A stretch of DNA of 16,957 bases from Bacteroidota bacterium (lineage in GTDB: Bacteria > Bacteroidota > Bacteroidia > Bacteroidales > VadinHA17). The stretch spans positions 1 through 16,957 of the forward strand of contig JAUWMO010000030.1 of assembly GCA_030613125.1 (NCBI GenBank), written 5' to 3'. Under the pieces are notes generated by a model. That model saw only the letters and a list, made by a program, of their open reading frames with translations, was not told where the DNA came from and did not search any database. Shown in pieces: positions 1-6,847 of the stretch. Numbering within the stretch: the first letter of the stretch is position 1; each line of letters begins with the position of its first letter. The position numbers were made by a program, and so were the translations under genes.

Positions 1-13
1 CGCTCGTGAAGGA

Positions 14-34
14 TTCGCTCACAAGTTCGCTCAC
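14..34. repeat. short direct repeat at the left edge
   Basis: The 9-base word TTCGCTCAC occurs twice, at 14-22 and 26-34, in a small patch rich in TTCG/CTC words. The patch is more GC-rich than the AT-rich sequence that follows. Only 145 bases lie between the window edge and the first gene, so I cannot tell whether this is part of a longer tandem repeat or the end of a neighbouring element. Confidence 0.35.
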
Positions 35-104
35 CGTTCGACTTTTAAAATCATAGACTCACTGATTTAAATGCTTGAAAAACATTGAGTTAATAAACTA
101 AATA

Positions 105-120
105 GAGGTTAATAAACCTC
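105..120 (-). terminator. possible terminator hairpin downstream of the WD40-caspase gene
   Basis: GAGGTT-AATA-AACCTC forms a 6-bp stem with a 4-base loop, 25 bases past the stop codon of the minus-strand gene ending at 146. A second, weaker copy of the same design (AGTT-AATA-AACT) sits at 88-99, and the 10-mer GTTAATAAAC is shared by both (89-98 and 108-117). No long U-tract follows the stem, so termination is only a suggestion. Confidence 0.3.
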
Positions 121-145
121 AAATCCCTACATTGGGAAATTGGGA

Positions 146-2011
146 TTATCTTCTTATGAAAATAAAATCTCCCCCTTCGTCACCGGTATTCCTTATTTCT
201 CCGAATTGTGGAACATTTATGCTATTGTTCAATACTGCCGGTTTAAAGCTGTAAAATAGTTGTTCCGAAGGCATGTATTTATCTTTGTTATCTATCAATC
301 TCCTGGTCAAATATTGAAGAAAAACACTTTTATCCGGAACTTCTTTCAGGGTGCCACTGGTCATTGCTTTACGGCTGGGCAGTTCATAAAGTTTTTGAAT
401 GGCCATAGATGGAGTTCCAAATGCAGCCCTTGTTTTAAATATCCCTCCGCTGAAACATGCATCGGCTATCAGAAGGGTGTGATTTGATTTGATACTGCTT
501 ATATATCCACTCAGAGAGGTGTTTCGGAACCATTTTGCAGTATTCTCATGCCTGGCATCAGATGGAAGCCAATATCCTTTCTGTGTGTCCTTATTCCAGT
601 GTCCGTGTCCGGCATAAAAGATCAGCAGATTGTCTTTTGAAGTAACAATTCTTTCCAATTGATCAAGTGCAGTAATGATCTCCTCCCGTGTCGGATTTTT
701 AAGGAAAATGATGTTCTTCTCCTCGAACGTATAACTTCCCGTAAGGATGTCAAAAAGTTTTTGTGCATCTTTAACCGGTTCATCAAGATCAATAATTAAC
801 GGATCCTGGTATTCATTAATTCCAATGATCAATCCATAATACTTTCCTTCTATCAGAATTTTTTTACCATCTGTGATTATTGATGGAAGATTATTTGTAG
901 TTGATTCTGTCCGGTCAAAGGGTTTTTGACTCTCCGCGTTATAGGTAAATAGCTGATTTAATGATGCTTCCTGTAAGCCAGATAGTTTATACATATTTAC
1001 AGATGAGCCTCCTGATTCTGCCCTGTAGGCAACAGCCATCCATTTTCCGTTTTCTGACAATGTAAGATTGGTAACATCCCCTTCAATGACCTGTCTCTGT
1101 TCTTCACCACCTGTTTCAGTATTCCAGATGGTAATCTTATTCTCACGAAGTGTGGAGTTATCGGTTAAACAGAAATCCCCATTGTCTGAAATGGTTAAGA
1201 ATTCAATCTTCCTGGCATTGCCTTTAATGGTTTTTACCAGTACACCGGTTTCCCAATTATACAAAGCAATGTTATATTTAAAGATCATCTGCTGGCCTCC
1301 CTTGGCAAGTTTAACCTCTTCATACCCTACACCAATGATTTTTTTATCTGTACTTGCTGAAGCAGAAGTAATGGTAATTCCTGATTCAGGTATCGTATTT
1401 GGACTTAACTCTGATTTTCTGATCAAAATGAGTTTAAACGGATCCCAGAAAACCATTTTGTTATCATATCCGATTGATACTAATTGATTTCCTCTCTGGT
1501 TAAAAGCAGTAAAGAACACCCCTTTTTTATGTGCTCCCTTTAATACTCCTTTTAAAGAACCCTCGGGGAAATTAAACAGATAAATTTCTTTTTTACTCCC
1601 GCAAACAGAAAGTGAATTTTCTTCGGCATTCAATGCCATGTGAAAAATCTTACCACTATAGCCCGTTATGGTTTTATGTTGTTTTCCGGAATACAGATCC
1701 CATAGAATGATTTTTTTATCCTCTGACCCCGATACCAGGAATTGATTTTTAGAATCAAACAACAATGAGGTAATAGAATTATTTGAATTATGGCTTAATT
1801 CGTGCAATTGGCGTTTGGCCGTTAAATCCCAAAGAACAATTTTCCCTCCTTTATTCAAACCAATAGCTACGAAACGGCCATTTTTGCTGACTTCCATAAC
1901 ACCTACTTCACTGGTCTTAACCGGTATTTTCTGGTCCATATAGACCAATACCTGCGAAAAAGAGAATTGAGTACTGAACAAAAATATTGGAATCAATAAG
2001 AGGCGTTTCAT
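146..2011 (-). CDS. exported WD40 beta-propeller / caspase-family (peptidase C14) protein
   Basis: This 621-residue protein starts with a signal peptide (about 1-20, ending FSFSQ), so it should act in the periplasm or at the cell surface. Residues ~35-345 hold about seven WD40-like blades, recognisable from repeated [I/V]xLWD or FWD endings near 60, 104, 146, 189, 251, 296 and 341. Residues ~390-610 form a caspase-like domain. The catalytic dyad is visible as His469 in FYAGHGHW and Cys519 in ADACFSGG, with the usual Asp two residues before the Cys. In this family the Cys/His dyad cleaves peptides, and metacaspase-like members usually cut after Arg or Lys; that preference is family knowledge and not read here. 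The propeller probably binds a partner or substrate. The gene lies 28 bp behind a beta-barrel gene on the same strand, suggesting co-expression. The target is unknown. Confidence 0.9.
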   Translation of the reverse strand: MKRLLLIPIFLFSTQFSFSQVLVYMDQKIPVKTSEVGVMEVSKNGRFVAIGLNKGGKIVLWDLTAKRQLHELSHNSNNSITSLLFDSKNQFLVSGSEDKKIILWDLYSGKQHKTITGYSGKIFHMALNAEENSLSVCGSKKEIYLFNFPEGSLKGVLKGAHKKGVFFTAFNQRGNQLVSIGYDNKMVFWDPFKLILIRKSELSPNTIPESGITITSASASTDKKIIGVGYEEVKLAKGGQQMIFKYNIALYNWETGVLVKTIKGNARKIEFLTISDNGDFCLTDNSTLRENKITIWNTETGGEEQRQVIEGDVTNLTLSENGKWMAVAYRAESGGSSVNMYKLSGLQEASLNQLFTYNAESQKPFDRTESTTNNLPSIITDGKKILIEGKYYGLIIGINEYQDPLIIDLDEPVKDAQKLFDILTGSYTFEEKNIIFLKNPTREEIITALDQLERIVTSKDNLLIFYAGHGHWNKDTQKGYWLPSDARHENTAKWFRNTSLSGYISSIKSNHTLLIADACFSGGIFKTRAAFGTPSMAIQKLYELPSRKAMTSGTLKEVPDKSVFLQYLTRRLIDNKDKYMPSEQLFYSFKPAVLNNSINVPQFGEIRNTGDEGGDFIFIRR

Positions 2012-2039
2012 TTTTTTTGTAAAAATTTAACTAATTGAA

Positions 2040-2567
2040 TTAAAACTTGAAAGTTATACCTGTTAAAAGCATCAGGGTAATTCCTTCAGCATTTTCAGCT
2101 AAACTATAACCGGCATTTAATGAAGTATCCCATGCTGCCAGGGCTGAAAAAAACACTTTTATTCCCAAACCGCCCTGAATAACAGAATAATCAGTGAATT
2201 TCGAATCTTCAGGAATATCAATTGAATATTGGTAAAAGGAAGCCCTGATATAAGGAATTGCTTTCTTATTTACAACAAAATTAAAATTTGAAAAACCCTG
2301 AAAGCTAAAATCTACATTTGTTTCACCTTCAGATGTAGAAAGATTTAAACCCGGCGCAATTCCAATTAGAAATCTTCGCGAAAGGTAGCTTCCAAATGAA
2401 ACAAAAATATTACCATATGTTGTGCTACTACTTGTCCCAACAGTAGTAAAAACCATGCCATTGAAACTTAATTCAATATCACCGGCAGATATTCCTTCTT
2501 CTTGTTCCTGTCCGAAGGTGAAGCAGGCAAATAAAGCAAAAACCAAAATAAATAAAGCCTTTTTCAT
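2040..2567 (-). CDS. small outer-membrane beta-barrel protein
   Basis: This is a 175-residue protein with a clear signal peptide (1-20, ending CFTFGQ). After a short acidic linker the sequence alternates hydrophobic and polar residues in strand-length blocks (for example around 36-46, 53-62, 87-100, 104-115 and 129-142). It ends in TGITFKF, the terminal-aromatic strand typical of outer-membrane barrels. Its size suits an eight-stranded barrel of the OmpA/OmpX type. No peptidoglycan-binding or enzymatic domain follows the barrel. It is the upstream gene of a likely two-gene transcript with the exported WD40-caspase (28-bp gap), so it may anchor, receive or be processed by that protein; this is inference from adjacency alone. 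No specific family can be assigned. Confidence 0.78.
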   Translation of the reverse strand: MKKALFILVFALFACFTFGQEQEEGISAGDIELSFNGMVFTTVGTSSSTTYGNIFVSFGSYLSRRFLIGIAPGLNLSTSEGETNVDFSFQGFSNFNFVVNKKAIPYIRASFYQYSIDIPEDSKFTDYSVIQGGLGIKVFFSALAAWDTSLNAGYSLAENAEGITLMLLTGITFKF

Positions 2568-2625
2568 AATATTAAATAGTTAAATCAATAAAAATTAAAC
2601 TCATAAGTTATTATAATTTAGGGAT

Positions 2626-2654
2626 AAAACCTAAGTACTTTGTATATTTTCCAA
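2626..2654 (-). promoter_or_regulatory. candidate Bacteroidota promoter for the beta-barrel / WD40-caspase transcript
   Basis: Read on the minus strand, TTGG (2654-2651) is followed by 17 bases and then TAGGTTTT (2633-2626), close to the Bacteroidota pattern TTTG-N19-21-TAnnTTTG. The predicted start would leave a leader of about 50 bases before the gene that begins at 2567. The -7 box lacks the final G and the spacing is short, so this is a weak call. Confidence 0.3.
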
Positions 2655-2840
2655 CATTATCCATCAGTTGGCGGAAGCTCTGGCTGCACAAAAACTCACT
2701 TACATCCCCCGCCATGAAAACAGATCAGTTTAGAGCGCCCGGAAGGATTATGCTGGAAGTAAGCAGGTTCTCGTGGTCAGCTCCCTTGCAGGAAATATAG
2801 CTGCGGCAGTATAAGATCAGGGTAGGATTGATTCATCAGA

Positions 2841-2868
2841 TCCCGAATAAGACTCCGTCTTTTCGGGA
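2841..2868. repeat. inverted repeat (12-bp stem, one bulge)
   Basis: TCCCGAA-t-AAGAC pairs with GTCTT-TTCGGGA around a TCC loop. This is a strong stem interrupted only by one unpaired T. It is the first of four consecutive hairpins. It is not next to the end of a gene, so a terminator role is unlikely; it resembles part of a repeat element. Confidence 0.6.
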
Positions 2869-2870
2869 TC

Positions 2871-2899
2871 CCTGCCTGAACTGCCGAACGGCAGGCAGG
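2871..2899. repeat. GC-rich palindromic repeat
   Basis: CTGCCG-AA-CGGCAG (2881-2894) is a perfect inverted repeat. CCTGCCT (2871-2877) can also pair with AGGCAGG (2893-2899), giving two mutually exclusive folds. The GC content contrasts with the AT-rich genome around it. From memory, similar CTGCC/GGCAG palindromes recur between genes in many Bacteroidota, but I cannot check this here. Confidence 0.55.
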
Positions 2900-2911
2900 A
2901 ATTCGATTTAC

Positions 2912-2941
2912 AAATTTCAAGGTACTTCGTACATGAAATTT
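2912..2941. repeat. 30-base near-perfect hairpin
   Basis: AAATTTCA (2912-2919) pairs with TGAAATTT (2934-2941), and inside it GTAC-TTC-GTAC pairs again, leaving only an AG/A internal mismatch. It lies 50 bases upstream of the 77-codon gene at 2994 and could fold in its leader if transcription begins further left. Confidence 0.55.
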
Positions 2942-2958
2942 GAATCTCATTGATTTAA

Positions 2959-2972
2959 GGTTAACTTTAACC
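2959..2972. repeat. GGTTAA-CT-TTAACC inverted repeat
   Basis: This perfect 6-bp inverted repeat with a 2-base centre lies 22 bases before the ATG at 2994. The loop is too short for a stable RNA hairpin, so if it functions it would more likely be a dimeric protein-binding site. It may simply be the edge of the repeat mosaic to its left. Confidence 0.4.
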
Positions 2973-2993
2973 TGCATTAATACTTTCTAAACA

Positions 2994-3227
2994 ATGCAAA
3001 AAATTGTATTTCAAAATTCTGATGGCAAACCTAAACCAGGGTTAGCTAAAACATACTCTTCTATTATTTCGACCAGTATATCAGAGTTTAAATGCTCTGT
3101 CCACGATAAACATGTTGAATTTGAATTAATATTTGAATCTCCAAACACTTATTTAATTCAAGTAGTTGCATGTTGCCCGGAATTCAAGTCTATAATCGAA
3201 AAGAAGATTGGTCTGATGCTAAGCTAA
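2994..3227 (+). CDS. small protein with Cys/His and Cys-Cys motifs, unknown function
   Basis: This encodes a 77-residue protein with no signal peptide. The C-terminal half looks like a genuine small alpha/beta fold: a CSVHDKH segment (Cys34, His37), two predicted strands (FELIF and LIQVVA), then Cys60-Cys61 followed by an amphipathic helix (EFKSIIEKKIG). The pattern C-x2-H ... CC-x-EF-K suggests a conserved small family and possibly metal or redox chemistry, but I do not recognise a named domain. It converges on the GAF/SpoIIE phosphatase gene with 36 bases between the stops. No Shine-Dalgarno sequence is visible, as is usual here. Composition matches coding DNA better than the mosaic upstream, but the call is moderate because it is short and isolated. 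Confidence 0.55.
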   Translation: MQKIVFQNSDGKPKPGLAKTYSSIISTSISEFKCSVHDKHVEFELIFESPNTYLIQVVACCPEFKSIIEKKIGLMLS

Positions 3228-3263
3228 TTAATTATAAACGCATTATGTTACTAGTGAATACCC

Positions 3264-4505
3264 TTAAACCTTGCTACAAAAAAACTGAATTCCTATTAGA
3301 GAAACATCATCAAAAAGGTCGGTATTTTCATCTACAATGTTCTGACTTTTGATAATATTCTGAATATTATCACTGATAGCTTTCTTATTTCTAATATTCA
3401 ATTCTATCACCTTCGTGCCAATCTCTTTACCATTCTTATCATGAAGTTCTGATAGACCATCGGTATAACAAATAATTTTAGATTCTTCTTTCAACTTATA
3501 TGAACCTATGTTGATGGCAGGTATTTCATCCAACATTCCAATGCCAACGCAGCTGCTTTCAAATTTTGTGATCCTTCGTGATCTGGTTTCATAAAATACA
3601 GGAGGATTATGAGCAGCATTAATATATTCTAAAATTTTTGTTTTACTATTGTATTTTGCAATAAACAGGGTAATGAATTTTTCCCCGTGTACATATTTAA
3701 TTACGCTTTTATTTAATTTTCTTACCAGATCCTCCAGTAAAATTTCATGTGTGAACAAGGCCCTCAGCGTAGCCTGAAAATTTGCCATCATCAAAGCTGC
3801 TGACATCCCTTTCCCTGAAACATCGGCAATACAAAAACCTAATTCATTCTTACTCAGCTGAATACAATCATAATAATCGCCTCCAACCTCATAATGTGGT
3901 TGATAAAACCCTGTGACAAAGAAATGCTTATTTTGTGGTAACGTTCTGTTATCCGGGATAAGTAATGATTGCAATTTTGACGCAAGTTCCAGCTCTTTCC
4001 GCAATGACTCTTGCCTTAGATTTTCCTCAATTAGTCGTATATTCTCAATGGCAACAATAACAATATTTGATAATGTCTGAATAAAATTAAGGTGTTTGAT
4101 CACCGGGCTAACACCTTCTCCTTCTTCATCAATGTCACCAATAAGAACAAAGGCGAGAGGAGCGTTATTATTATAGACAGGAAGGATAATATCAAAGGCT
4201 TTCAGGTATTCATCTTCAGAGGCAGAAATAAAGGTTATTTCAGTGTGTGGGAGAAGGACTTCTTCAACAGATAGGCGATCACAACTTCCTGGAGGACATC
4301 CTGACTCGAGAATACACTCCCAATTATCTCTATACATAAACATTACAATTTTACCTATATTCAGGTCCTGTCGAAGAACCTTTTCCGCTTTTTGGAGGAG
4401 TTGTTCCGCAGGTAAATTATCATTTATTGCCTGCGTAATATTCAGCAGGGTAGTAAGTTTAAATTTTGAAAGTTTTAAACGCTTAATAGATGCCTGGTCA
4501 TTCAT
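3264..4505 (-). CDS. GAF-domain SpoIIE/PP2C-type serine phosphatase (RsbU-like)
   Basis: This 413-residue cytoplasmic protein has no signal peptide. Residues ~15-160 form a GAF-like sensor domain, followed by a helical linker (~155-185) and a SpoIIE/PP2C phosphatase domain (~190-410). The metal-binding motifs are intact: GGDYYD (208-213), ADVSGKGMSAA (227-237), INAAHNPP (295-302), YTDGLSE (347-353) and the final FDDVSL (398-403). Family members dephosphorylate anti-sigma antagonist (STAS) proteins and so release stress or adaptation responses; no STAS or anti-sigma kinase gene is visible in the window, so the substrate must be encoded elsewhere. The start lies 22 bp after the elongation factor P stop codon, so it is probably co-transcribed with it. 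The GAF ligand is unknown. Confidence 0.92.
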   Translation of the reverse strand: MNDQASIKRLKLSKFKLTTLLNITQAINDNLPAEQLLQKAEKVLRQDLNIGKIVMFMYRDNWECILESGCPPGSCDRLSVEEVLLPHTEITFISASEDEYLKAFDIILPVYNNNAPLAFVLIGDIDEEGEGVSPVIKHLNFIQTLSNIVIVAIENIRLIEENLRQESLRKELELASKLQSLLIPDNRTLPQNKHFFVTGFYQPHYEVGGDYYDCIQLSKNELGFCIADVSGKGMSAALMMANFQATLRALFTHEILLEDLVRKLNKSVIKYVHGEKFITLFIAKYNSKTKILEYINAAHNPPVFYETRSRRITKFESSCVGIGMLDEIPAINIGSYKLKEESKIICYTDGLSELHDKNGKEIGTKVIELNIRNKKAISDNIQNIIKSQNIVDENTDLFDDVSLIGIQFFCSKV

Positions 4506-4527
4506 AAAAAATCTGAAATGAATTATT

Positions 4528-5097
4528 TTACTCCTTCACTCTTTCTGAATAGGAACGGTCACGTGTATCTACCTTTATTTTGTCTCCCGTATTTATAAAT
4601 AAGGGCACATTCACTTTGGTCCCGGTTTCTAATTCTGCCGATTTCATGGCTGTTGACGATGTTGTATCTCCCTTAATTCCAGGTTCAGTATAAACAATTT
4701 CAAGAATAACAAATGGTGGCAGATCACAGGTAAGGGGGGTTTCGGTTTCAGCATGAAACACAATCTCAACATTCTGCCCTTCTTTCATAAGATCTGTAGA
4801 AGGAATTAATTCTTCACTAAGGGAGATCTGCTCAAATGTCTCGTTATGCATGAAGTTATACCCCATATCATCCTGATAAAGAAACTGATAAGGCCTTCGT
4901 TCAATTCGGGCAAGAGTTACTTTATGTCCTGCAGAAAAGGTGTTGTCTATAACCTTTCCGGTAGTGAGGCTTTTAAGTTTGGTCCTGACAAAAGCAGGAC
5001 CTTTACCCGGCTTCACATGTTGAAACTGAACTATTGTAAAAAGACCATTATTGAATTCAATACATAAGCCGTTCCTGAAATCCGCAGTAGTTGCCAT
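4528..5097 (-). CDS. efp: elongation factor P
   Basis: At 189 residues the protein matches the usual EF-P length. EF-P binds between the ribosomal P and E sites and rescues ribosomes stalled on consecutive prolines. The N-terminal KOW-like domain carries the tip loop HVKPGKGPAF, in which Lys32 is the equivalent of the modifiable Lys34 of Escherichia coli EF-P. Two OB-fold domains follow (roughly 66-128 and 130-187), and the end DTRDRSYSERVKE matches the family's DTR...Y..R signature. No modification enzyme (EpmA/EpmB, EarP or YmfI type) is encoded nearby. It has its own promoter-like sequence in the 99-bp gap upstream and is followed at 22 bp by the phosphatase gene. Confidence 0.96.
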   Translation of the reverse strand: MATTADFRNGLCIEFNNGLFTIVQFQHVKPGKGPAFVRTKLKSLTTGKVIDNTFSAGHKVTLARIERRPYQFLYQDDMGYNFMHNETFEQISLSEELIPSTDLMKEGQNVEIVFHAETETPLTCDLPPFVILEIVYTEPGIKGDTTSSTAMKSAELETGTKVNVPLFINTGDKIKVDTRDRSYSERVKE

Positions 5098-5132
5098 ATT
5101 TGGTGTTTAAGGATAATGCTGACAAGGTATTA

Positions 5133-5162
5133 CAAAAATAGTCGAAACTAATAAATTTCACA
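5133..5162 (-). promoter_or_regulatory. candidate promoter for efp
   Basis: On the minus strand TGTG (5162-5159) is followed by 18 bases and then TATTTTTG (5140-5133), a full match to the Bacteroidota -7 box TAnnTTTG. The predicted transcript start is about 30 bases upstream of the efp ATG. It lies in the only gap near 100 bp within the minus-strand gene series, which supports an independent efp-phosphatase transcript. Confidence 0.5.
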
Positions 5163-5196
5163 TCCTTTGTTTCATAAATCCGGCAAAAAATATGAA

Positions 5197-5988
5197 TTAT
5201 TTTTTGGGCGTTAAGCTTGAAAACTCATATTTTAATCCTTTAAAACTAACAAGAGCACTTGTTACAGATCCTACTGGTAAATCGAACCAAATCTTTACAG
5301 GTACAAAATTCTTATCGTCTGAAAACCAAATTAACATATCGTCTTCAGTTTTAAAGGCCCTTCCAACTTCAGTAACAGGGCTGAATTTCAGACATTTTAT
5401 TTTTCCAAGTTTCGTTTTTATAGTTTCTTTTCCCAAGAAGCGAATCCTGAGGTCAAAAATTTCATCAGTGAAATATGTCCTTATCAGGATCATCTCGCCT
5501 TTGTTCATTGGCCGGGAGACATAATTTTTCCTGAAATGAAAAAAACCGGAAAGAATATCATATATCTCCTTTGGAACAATCTGAGTGCCTGATTTCTGAC
5601 TGTGAACAATGGTGGAATCCGGTCTGGAATGGAAATCATATATTACCTCATTATATTCCCTGTATCTACCTTCTCTTACATTCCTCACTGCTTTTACCGG
5701 AAATCCGGTCGCAGGGTCCATATAACACTCATAAATATCAAGAATTTTGTAAAGAACATTTGCGAGTCCAACAGTTTTTGCAACGGCCTTAATATAATAT
5801 TGCCCTGAAAGTGTGTCTTCATCATATGAAAGTGTCCCAACTCCTGAATTCAGAAAGCCATAAGAAATCTGAAAATCTATAACTTCTCCAATGTATTCAG
5901 GAACTTCAAAATTGTCATTTTGCGAAAAACCATATTGGGTGCTAAGCAAGACCAGGAGGAGGAATATTTTGCCTTTTTTTCTATTCAC
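5197..5988 (-). CDS. exported DUF3108-family protein (second of two tandem copies)
   Basis: This 263-residue protein has a signal peptide (about 1-23, ending YGFSQ). The body is mostly beta-strand and shows the DUF3108 pattern: a start like GEVIDFQISYGFLNSGVGTL, a central YECYMDPATGFPVKAVR segment, YDILSGFFHFRKN (143-155), and a C-terminal GKIKCLKFSPV...DDMLIWFSDD...VPVKIWF block. DUF3108 proteins are periplasmic or envelope proteins of unknown biochemical role. Strong similarity to the adjacent gene at 6050-6829 through the whole length shows tandem duplication. It ends 99 bp before efp and starts 61 bp after its paralogue. Confidence 0.86.
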   Translation of the reverse strand: MNRKKGKIFLLLVLLSTQYGFSQNDNFEVPEYIGEVIDFQISYGFLNSGVGTLSYDEDTLSGQYYIKAVAKTVGLANVLYKILDIYECYMDPATGFPVKAVRNVREGRYREYNEVIYDFHSRPDSTIVHSQKSGTQIVPKEIYDILSGFFHFRKNYVSRPMNKGEMILIRTYFTDEIFDLRIRFLGKETIKTKLGKIKCLKFSPVTEVGRAFKTEDDMLIWFSDDKNFVPVKIWFDLPVGSVTSALVSFKGLKYEFSSLTPKK

Positions 5989-6049
5989 AAGATTTTTTTA
6001 TAATGACAACAACAGTAAATATGCCAAATATTAAAAAAAATAAAAAAAA

Positions 6050-6829
6050 TTATTGTTTTGGTGCTTCATACCTCACAAGATCACCTCTAAGATTCCCAAC
6101 AGACAGATTGAATTGTATCCTGACAGGAATCAACAATTCATCGTCGGTAATCCACACAGACATATCATTCTCAGTCGCAAAGTATCTTCCGACCGCAGTA
6201 ACTGGATTGAATTTCAGACATTTCATCTTTCCAAACCGGGTTTTAATGGTTTCCTTTCCTGTATACCTGATCCTTAAATCAAATTCCTCATCAGCAAAGT
6301 AAGTTTTGATAACTACCTCCTGACCTATTATCATATCCTGTTTCAGAAAATTTTTCCTGAAATGGTAAAACCCTGTAACGATATCATAAATATTTTTTCG
6401 TGTCACCATTATACCAGTAATATCACTGTTGACAATGCAAGAATCAGACCTGGTATGGCGATCGAAATTAACCTGGTTGTAGGAATGATGATTTCTCTCA
6501 CTAATATGCCTGGTTGACTTATTTGGCAAACCAGTATTGGGTTCCATGCAACATTCAAAAATATAGTGAACCCTGTGAATGATACGGGCAATTCCTGAAC
6601 TTTTTGCCTCACCTTTTATAAACGATCCGCATTCAAGTGAGTCACGCATAAAAGAAATAGTACCCTTTCCAACATTTATAAAGCCAATACGGACAACATA
6701 GTACATCTTTTCCCCATCATAGTCGGGTACTTCAAAGTCCTTTTCCTGTGACGAGCTGTCAGGTAAAAAACAGGTTACAAAAAAAATCAAAAAACTTATC
6801 CTTGCTTTCACCATATTTTCAATCTGCAT
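6050..6829 (-). CDS. exported DUF3108-family protein (first of two tandem copies)
   Basis: This 259-residue protein is a paralogue of the gene at 5197-5988. It shares GKETIKT-x2-GK-x-KCLKF near the C-terminus, IYDI-x-(S/T)GF-x-HFRKN in the middle, and the opening GFINVGKGTISF against GFLNSGVGTLSY. The signal peptide ends around SSSQ. It could begin at the second Met (6814), which gives a more typical short N-region (MVKARISF); both starts fit the 18-bp gap to tsaB. Cys20 lies in the hydrophobic part, but the preceding residues do not form a lipobox, so I do not call a lipoprotein. Compared with its neighbour this copy has extra Cys residues (Cys93-Cys94 and Cys131). The role is unknown. Confidence 0.85.
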   Translation of the reverse strand: MQIENMVKARISFLIFFVTCFLPDSSSQEKDFEVPDYDGEKMYYVVRIGFINVGKGTISFMRDSLECGSFIKGEAKSSGIARIIHRVHYIFECCMEPNTGLPNKSTRHISERNHHSYNQVNFDRHTRSDSCIVNSDITGIMVTRKNIYDIVTGFYHFRKNFLKQDMIIGQEVVIKTYFADEEFDLRIRYTGKETIKTRFGKMKCLKFNPVTAVGRYFATENDMSVWITDDELLIPVRIQFNLSVGNLRGDLVRYEAPKQ

Positions 6830-6847
6830 AACAAACTTAGTTTGACA

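Larger units (their letters stand above)
2568..2993. other. gene-free interval with a hairpin mosaic
   Basis: No convincing gene lies in these 426 bases. The first ~75 bases are AT-rich leader of the beta-barrel gene. From about 2665 to 2900 the sequence becomes visibly more GC-rich than its surroundings, and from 2841 to 2972 four separate inverted repeats follow each other almost without gaps (listed individually). Minus-strand open stretches here (2611-2715 and 2777-2977) translate to low-complexity or hairpin-encoded peptides and look non-coding. The composition shift and hairpin density suggest remnants of intergenic repeat elements. Confidence 0.6.

Noticed and set aside
2611..2715. Minus-strand 34-residue open frame just upstream of the beta-barrel gene
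   Set aside because: It overlaps the candidate promoter, has no recognisable fold, and an in-frame stop lies shortly before its ATG; too short to call as gene or pseudogene.
2777..2977. Minus-strand open frame of 66 codons in the gene-free interval
   Set aside because: Most of its codons come from the hairpins at 2841-2972, the product has no domain pattern, and the segment looks like repeat debris.
146..5097. A defence island containing the caspase, phosphatase and small Cys protein
   Set aside because: The caspase is exported, the phosphatase is linked to efp, no nucleases, cyclases or mobile genes are present, and the genes are on separate transcripts.
5989..6049. Terminator between the two DUF3108 genes
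   Set aside because: There are A/T tracts but no stem of useful length.
6050..6829. Lipoprotein signal suggested by Cys20 in the first DUF3108 protein
   Set aside because: The residues before the Cys (FFVT) do not match a lipobox, and a later signal-peptidase I type site (SSSQ) fits better.
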